Part shown: one piece after another, positions 44,629 through 48,533 of the stretch
Layout of the letters: the number at the start of each line of letters is the position of its first letter
Numbering within the stretch: the stretch's first letter is position 1
Assembly (NCBI GenBank): GCA_946220775.1
Contig: CAMIFC010000015.1
Coordinates: 1-48,533, forward strand
Origin: an uncultured Corynebacterium sp.
GTDB lineage: Bacteria > Actinomycetota > Actinomycetes > Mycobacteriales > Mycobacteriaceae
Direction of reading: 5' to 3'
Length of the DNA: 48,533 nt
Translations under genes and position numbers: made by a program
Notes under the pieces: model-generated
The model's input: the letters and a program-made list of their open reading frames with translations, nothing else
Told to the model about the DNA's origin: nothing
Databases searched by the model: none

Positions 44629-44847
44629 TTACTTGTAGCGGTATACGATACGACCACGCGACAGGTCGTATGGGGACAACTCCACTACCACGCGATCCTC
44701 TGGAAGGATGCGGATGTAGTGCTGGCGCATCTTGCCGGAGATATGTGCGAGCACCTTGTGCCCGTTATCCAGCTCGACTCGGAACATTGCATTAGGCAAG
44801 GGCTCGACAATACGTCCCTCGACCTCAATGGCACCTTCTTTGGCCAT
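44629..44847 (-). CDS. infA: translation initiation factor IF-1
   Basis: 72 residues, MAKEGAIEVEGRIVEPLPNA to LSRGRIVYRYK, a single OB-fold that occupies the ribosomal A site during initiation. Full length for the family. The ATG at 44847 is conserved; an upstream in-frame codon at 44880 is not. A well-formed promoter lies at 44954-44982. Confidence 0.98.
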   Translation of the reverse strand: MAKEGAIEVEGRIVEPLPNAMFRVELDNGHKVLAHISGKMRQHYIRILPEDRVVVELSPYDLSRGRIVYRYK

Positions 44848-44953
44848 ATCCTCCACATTTCCCCGATTTAGCGCCCTCACCAGCTAAAAGAACTGGGCAG
44901 GGCGAGCCTCGGCTTGTGCATGATTCGTTGTGCGCGTTTCGCTACATCGGCCT

Positions 44954-44982
44954 ACATTACACGCGACCTGCGCGTTTGCCAA
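44954..44982 (-). promoter_or_regulatory. infA promoter
   Basis: On the minus strand TTGGCA (44977-44982), 17 bases, then TAATGT (44954-44959): a good match to the primary sigma-factor consensus. Transcription would start about 100 bp before infA. Confidence 0.75.
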
Positions 44983-45019
44983 GCCTAGGCTGAGTGGCCC
45001 CGTCCCGACGCCCCGGACT

Positions 45020-45814
45020 CTAATACCGCGCCGTCAGAATCCGCGGCCCATTCTTCGTCGCCGCCACCGTGTGCTCCCAGTGCGAGGAGTACCTCCCGTC
45101 AACAGTCACCACTCCCCAATCGTCATCCAACACCGCGGTATCCGCCGTGCCCAGCGCCAGCATCGGTTCGATCGCGAGCACCGATCCCTCCTGGATCAGC
45201 GGCCCCCGCCCGCCCCGACCTTCGTTGGCGAGGAATGGATCCTCATGCATGGTCCGACCGATCCCATGCCCACCGTAACCATCGATAATGTGCAGGTCAA
45301 CACCGAATTTCTGCTCTGCCTTCCGCGTCGCCATTTCGAGCGCATGGCTCACATCCGTCAGGCGATTCCCCGGAACCATGGCCTTCAGACCTTCCATCAG
45401 CACCCATTCGGTCGCCTGATTCAGCAGGTCATGTTCCTCAGCCAGCGTTCCCACACCAAAAGTCCATGCGGAATCACCAACCCACCCCTCGAACGTCGCC
45501 CCACAGTCCACGGACACCAAATCCCCATCATGCAGCACCGCATCATCAGCCGGAATGCCGTGCACAACCATGTCATTCACCGAGCTACAGATCGAGCCCG
45601 GGAACCCCTCGTATCCCTTAAATGTCGGCACCGCCCCTGCATCGCGGATCGTCTTTTCCGCGATCGCGTCGAGCTCCAGAGTGCTCACCCCTGGCTTCGC
45701 CGCCGCCTTCACCGCCTGCAACGTCCGCCCGACAATCTCGCCTGCGGCCTGCATTGCGTCCAATTGTTCGGGAGTTTTCGCCGCGATTTTCCGCGTTCGT
45801 TTCCGAAATGCCAT
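45020..45814 (-). CDS. map: type I methionine aminopeptidase
   Basis: 264 residues. It removes the initiator methionine from nascent proteins. Metal ligands are visible: VSVDCGATFEGWVGDSAWTF (two Asp), the His in YGGHGIGRTMHEDP, and the glutamates in GSVLAIEPM and the C-terminal HWEHTVA segment. ATG follows AAGGA. It lies after adk but behind a terminator; the dispersed element sits directly before its ribosome binding site. Confidence 0.96.
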   Translation of the reverse strand: MAFRKRTRKIAAKTPEQLDAMQAAGEIVGRTLQAVKAAAKPGVSTLELDAIAEKTIRDAGAVPTFKGYEGFPGSICSSVNDMVVHGIPADDAVLHDGDLVSVDCGATFEGWVGDSAWTFGVGTLAEEHDLLNQATEWVLMEGLKAMVPGNRLTDVSHALEMATRKAEQKFGVDLHIIDGYGGHGIGRTMHEDPFLANEGRGGRGPLIQEGSVLAIEPMLALGTADTAVLDDDWGVVTVDGRYSSHWEHTVAATKNGPRILTARY

Positions 45815-45828
45815 CGTTTTTGTTCCTT

Positions 45829-45846
45829 TTCTTTAGGACGCCAACC
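45829..45846 (-). repeat. dispersed TGGCGTCC element, upstream of map
   Basis: GGTTGGCGTCCTAAAGAA on the minus strand, merging into the map ribosome binding site. It forms an 11-bp perfect inverted pair (GGACGCCAACC/GGTTGGCGTCC) with the copy at 45909. Confidence 0.85.
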
Positions 45847-45897
45847 CGTTTCACCCGGAAACACCCCAAGGGATTCCATATTCCTTAATGCACGAAA

Positions 45898-45936
45898 CCC
45901 CGCCCACCGGTTGGCGTCCGGAAAAAATGGGCGGGG
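45898..45936 (-). terminator. terminator after adk with the dispersed element in its loop
   Basis: CCCCGCCCA (45898-45906) and TGGGCGGGG (45928-45936) form a perfect 9-bp stem, followed on the minus strand by TTTCG. The 21-base loop is almost entirely the TGGCGTCC element and its A-run. Confidence 0.75.
45909..45926 (+). repeat. dispersed TGGCGTCC element, in a terminator loop
   Basis: GGTTGGCGTCCGGAAAAA, filling the loop of the adk terminator hairpin and pairing as an inverted repeat with the copy at 45829. Confidence 0.85.
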
Positions 45937-45952
45937 TACGGTACGGCGGGAA

Positions 45953-46498
45953 TTACTTGCCGAGTGCGCTAAGGGTGGCCTCGGAAATGTCCTCCACCGA
46001 ACCTTCAGCATCGATATTCACGATCGAATCCTTATAGTGATCGATCAGCGGGGCGGTCTCATCGCGGTACACCTGGAGGCGGGTCCGGATGGTCTCCTCG
46101 TTGTCATCGTTACGACCGCGGGACAGCATACGCTCCACCACAACGTCCTCAGAGACCTTGTAGTTGATAACGGCATCGAGCTTCAAGCCCTTGTCGTTGA
46201 GCATCTCCTCGAGCAGCTCCGCCTGCTCGATCGTGCGCGGGAAGCCATCCAGCAGGAAGCCCTCCGCCGCGTCATCCTGGGACAGACGATCGCGAACCAT
46301 GTCGGCGGTCACAGACGTTGGAACCAGCTTGCCAGCATCCATGTACTCCTGCGCCTGCTGGCCGAGCTCCGTGCCCTTGGAAATATTCTCGCGGAACAGA
46401 TCGCCGGTCGAAATGTGCGGGACATTCAATGCGTCGGAAAGCAGCTGTGCCTGGGTGCCTTTGCCAGCACCGGGAGGGCCGAGGAGAACTAGTCTCAT
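45953..46498 (-). CDS. adk: adenylate kinase
   Basis: 181 residues, the short form with a brief lid. Walker A GPPGAGKGTQ, the AMP-binding STGDLFRENI and GFPRTIEQAE, and the lid region SRGRNDDNEETI are present. It balances AMP, ADP and ATP. The ATG overlaps the secY stop (ATGA), giving translational coupling, as usual next to secY. Confidence 0.97.
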   Translation of the reverse strand: MRLVLLGPPGAGKGTQAQLLSDALNVPHISTGDLFRENISKGTELGQQAQEYMDAGKLVPTSVTADMVRDRLSQDDAAEGFLLDGFPRTIEQAELLEEMLNDKGLKLDAVINYKVSEDVVVERMLSRGRNDDNEETIRTRLQVYRDETAPLIDHYKDSIVNIDAEGSVEDISEATLSALGK

Positions 46499-47829
46499 TT
46501 GAGGAATCCTTCGTAGTTAGCTTGCATCATCTGGGACTCGATCTGCTTGACGGTGGTCAGAGCCACGGAAACCAGAATCAAGATTGCCGTACCGCCGAAA
46601 GGCATACCGCCACCGGAAGCCTGGGACGTATCCACGCCCATATTGATCAAGATATTTGGCAATACTGCAATGATACCCAAGTACAGGGAGCCGACAACCA
46701 GCAGGCGGTTCATCACGTAACCAAGGTATTCAGCGGTCGGGCGGCCTGGGCGGATGCCCGGGATGAAGCCACCGTACTTCTTCATATTGTCCGCTTGGTC
46801 ATTCGGGTCGTACTGAACCGACACGTAGAAGAAGGAGAAGAAAATGATCAACACGAGGTAGACCAGAATGTACTGCCACGCCGCAGGGTTCTGCAGGACA
46901 GTCATCACGTTGCGGTTCCACCAGTTGTTCATCGCATCCGGGTCAGCGGCGGAACCAGACTGGATAATTTGCGTCACGAGGATCGGGACAGTCAGCAACG
47001 AGGACGCAAAAATCACGGGAATCACACCGGCCTGGTTGACCTTCAACGGCAGATACGTGGAGGTCTCACCGTACTGGCGGCGACCGATCATGCGCTTCGC
47101 GTACTGCACCGGAATGCGACGCTGCCCCTGCTCCATGAACACCACGCCGACGATCAGGAGGAGCAGACCAACAACGACCGCACCGAAGACGAAGCCGCCC
47201 GAGTTGGACAGGATGGAAATACCCTCGGCCGGCAGGGTCGTCGCGATACCCGCCATAATCAGCAGAGACATGCCGTTACCGACACCGCGATCCGTGATGA
47301 GCTCACCGAGCCACATCACCAGCACAGCGCCGGACGTCATGACCAGAACCATGACAACGAGCCCGAAGATACCGACACTGTCCTTCAAGACGGGGACGCC
47401 CTGGCCGAGCAACTGCTCACGATCAGCCAGCGCGACAATGCCCGCGGACTGCAGGAGAGCCAGCGCGATGGTCAGATAACGGGTGTATTCCGTCATCTTC
47501 GCCTGGCCCGTCTGGCCTTCCTTCTTGAGCTGCTCAAACTTGGGGATCACCACGGTCAGCAGCTGTACGATAATCGACGCCGTAATGTACGGCATGATCC
47601 CGATAGCAAAGACCGACAGTTGCAGCAGCGCACCACCCGAGAACAGGTTAATCATCGAGTACACCGCGGATTGATCGGTTAGATCTGCGATTTGCTGCGT
47701 AATAGATGCGTAATCAACGCCCGGCGTGGGGATTTGTGAGCCGATCCGGAACAGGATGACCATCGCAAGAGTAAAGAGAATCTTCTTGCGGAGATCAACG
47801 TTTTTGAACGCCGCGGAGATGGCGGACAA
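46495..47829 (-). CDS. secY: preprotein translocase subunit SecY
   Basis: 444 residues with ten membrane helices, from FTLAMVILFRIGSQIPTPGV to the C-terminal VSVALTTVKQIESQMM. It forms the Sec channel with SecE and SecG. Start is TTG at 47829 with AGGAGG about six bases upstream. The usual rplO gene does not precede it here; instead there is a 700-bp non-coding stretch with its own leader hairpin. Confidence 0.97.
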   Translation of the reverse strand: MSAISAAFKNVDLRKKILFTLAMVILFRIGSQIPTPGVDYASITQQIADLTDQSAVYSMINLFSGGALLQLSVFAIGIMPYITASIIVQLLTVVIPKFEQLKKEGQTGQAKMTEYTRYLTIALALLQSAGIVALADREQLLGQGVPVLKDSVGIFGLVVMVLVMTSGAVLVMWLGELITDRGVGNGMSLLIMAGIATTLPAEGISILSNSGGFVFGAVVVGLLLLIVGVVFMEQGQRRIPVQYAKRMIGRRQYGETSTYLPLKVNQAGVIPVIFASSLLTVPILVTQIIQSGSAADPDAMNNWWNRNVMTVLQNPAAWQYILVYLVLIIFFSFFYVSVQYDPNDQADNMKKYGGFIPGIRPGRPTAEYLGYVMNRLLVVGSLYLGIIAVLPNILINMGVDTSQASGGGMPFGGTAILILVSVALTTVKQIESQMMQANYEGFLK

Positions 47830-47844
47830 ACTTGCCTCCTGTGA

Positions 47845-47888
47845 TCAGGGGGCGCCGGCGACAGTGACGCGCGCCCGGTGACCCCTGA
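47845..47888 (-). promoter_or_regulatory. structured 5' leader of secY
   Basis: TCAGGGG (47845-47851) and CCCCTGA (47882-47888) form a perfect 7-bp stem enclosing a GC-rich inner stem, ending a few bases before the AGGAGG of secY. It could control access to the ribosome binding site. No known riboswitch or ribosomal-protein site was recognised. Confidence 0.45.
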
Positions 47889-47999
47889 ATAGTTGTGTGA
47901 CAACTAGCAATTTATGAGAATAAAGTTGCTGATTTCGTGGACTAAGAACCGTTCTAGGGTAGCAGTTTTCCCTGCTGTTCGGAAAGCTTAGCCGTTTCG

Positions 48000-48092
48000 G
48001 TTGGTTTGGGCTGGGTTGGGGCTGGTTGTGGCTTGGCTGGGGCTGGGTTGGAGCCTGGCTGGGTCTTGGCTGGGCTGGTTGTGGGGCTCCTT
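48000..48092 (+). repeat. G-rich low-complexity repeat (GGCTGGGTT-like)
   Basis: Imperfect repeats of GGCTGG and GGGTTGG on the plus strand, with runs of three or four G separated by two bases (GGGCTGGGTTGGGG). Quadruplex formation is conceivable. C-rich on the strand that is the secY template direction. Confidence 0.6.
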
Positions 48093-48371
48093 CGAACAGT
48101 CCACTGGGCGCCAAAGGTGAGGCGGCGTGGGTGGCCGGGATTGTGGCGGCGCGGGCGGCGGGGGTTAGACGCAGGCGGCAAGGTCGGGAACCCCTGGTCC
48201 AAGTGTGTTGCACCTATGTCGCACTGTCATTGATCGCCGTTTGAGGGCGAGTTTGCCTCGTTAACTGGGAGATCTTCGCATTACACGGTTTAAATCACGT
48301 TGCAAGCCAGGCCCTGCCCCCCCTATCCCGGAGCGTGTAGCAGGCAAACACCCCTCCCCTCCTCCGTGAAT

Positions 48372-48461
48372 CTCGAAGTCCCGACCTCGATTCGCCAACC
48401 TCGAAGTCCGGACCTCGAATAGCCCCATTTTTGGCCCTATTCGAGGTTGGGACTTCGAGGT
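48372..48461. repeat. direct and inverted repeat cluster
   Basis: CTCGAAGTCCCGACCTCGA near 48372 is repeated as CTCGAAGTCCGGACCTCGA near 48400. An inverted copy follows ending GGGACTTCGAGG at 48461. The second copy and the inverted copy pair over 24 bases with two mismatches around a loop of about 15 bases. No flanking T-run characteristic of a terminator. Confidence 0.75.
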
Positions 48462-48533
48462 AGATGTTTTGCAGCGTTCTCTGCGGGTAGCAGCTCCTTC
48501 TCCATCCTTCCCCAGCCCCAATCCGTCCCTGTC

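Larger units (their letters stand above)
47889..48533. other. non-coding region upstream of secY
   Basis: No credible gene. Open frames here are proline- or glycine-rich translations of simple repeats. The region holds an A+T-rich stretch just upstream of secY (likely its promoter), the G-rich repeat at 48000-48092 and the repeat cluster at 48372-48461. Confidence 0.55.

Noticed and set aside
46318..47682. 454-residue open frame opposite secY
   Set aside because: Rich in His, Gln, Asp and Arg as expected from antisense of a membrane protein; secY is certain.
47845..48213. Pro/Gln-rich open frame upstream of secY
   Set aside because: Translation of the simple GGCTGG repeat. No conserved start and no family.
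48372..48461. CRISPR array
   Set aside because: Only two direct copies with a spacer of about ten bases and one inverted copy. No cas genes.

Overview
The window looks like chromosomal core DNA of a Corynebacterium species. I infer this from protein content and gene order, since no search could be run. The GC content is high, and many genes start with GTG or appear leaderless. A WhiB regulator sits beside a SigD/RsdA pair, GroEL1 has a histidine tail, there is a GuaB/GuaB3/GuaA cluster, and an ESX-4-like type VII secretion locus lies between ribosomal-protein operons. The species cannot be named from the sequence.

Layout. 1-270: non-coding, with a perfect 27-bp inverted repeat and a 21-bp degenerate tandem repeat. 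271-3434: SOS mutagenesis pair imuA'-imuB with a LexA-type box, then a divergent small membrane protein. 3587-7934: guaB-guaB3-guaA on the minus strand. 8051-10953: a DUF5319-like protein, the SigD/RsdA sigma/anti-sigma pair and a WhiB protein. 11015-20394 (minus): glmS, nnrD, an alr-tsaE fusion, a tsaB-rimI-tsaD triple fusion, then groES-groEL under a CIRCE operator. 20455-22882: an alpha/beta-hydrolase-like protein lacking the usual serine, then a three-gene cassette starting with an EspC-like protein. 22986-26110: glmM and a ThiD-TenA fusion under a TPP riboswitch. 26247-27701: an unknown secreted, membrane-anchored protein. 27824-28806: rplM-rpsI. 29144-29817: a frameshifted ParA-like gene. 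30127-40186: the type VII locus (two WXG100 proteins, an Rv3446c-like protein, a frameshifted eccC, eccD, mycP, eccB and an unknown membrane protein). 40136-47829: truA, rplQ, rpoA, rpsD, rpsK, rpsM, infA, map, adk, secY. 47830-48533: non-coding, with a structured secY leader, G-rich low-complexity DNA and an inverted/direct repeat cluster.

Three observations stand out. (1) A dispersed 18-bp element with core TGGCGTCC followed by an A-rich tail occurs at least 15 times, on both strands and both inside and between genes. Two copies form an inverted pair between adk and map, and one of these sits in the loop of a terminator hairpin. It resembles a DNA-uptake-type sequence and is not a motif I recognise from this genus. 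(2) An almost identical ECF-type promoter (GGGAACC, 17 nt, GTCTAATA) precedes both the EspC-like cassette and the WXG100 pair about 8 kb away, which suggests co-regulation of the two units. (3) The secretion locus shows possible decay or assembly error: eccC needs two opposite frame corrections, the nearby ParA gene is broken at a C8 tract, and the mycosin has no visible signal peptide.

Functionally the window combines cell-wall precursor synthesis (glmS, glmM, alr), t6A tRNA modification (tsaB, tsaD, tsaE), GMP synthesis, protein folding and export, ribosome biogenesis and DNA-damage response. No tRNA, rRNA, CRISPR array or intact insertion sequence was seen.
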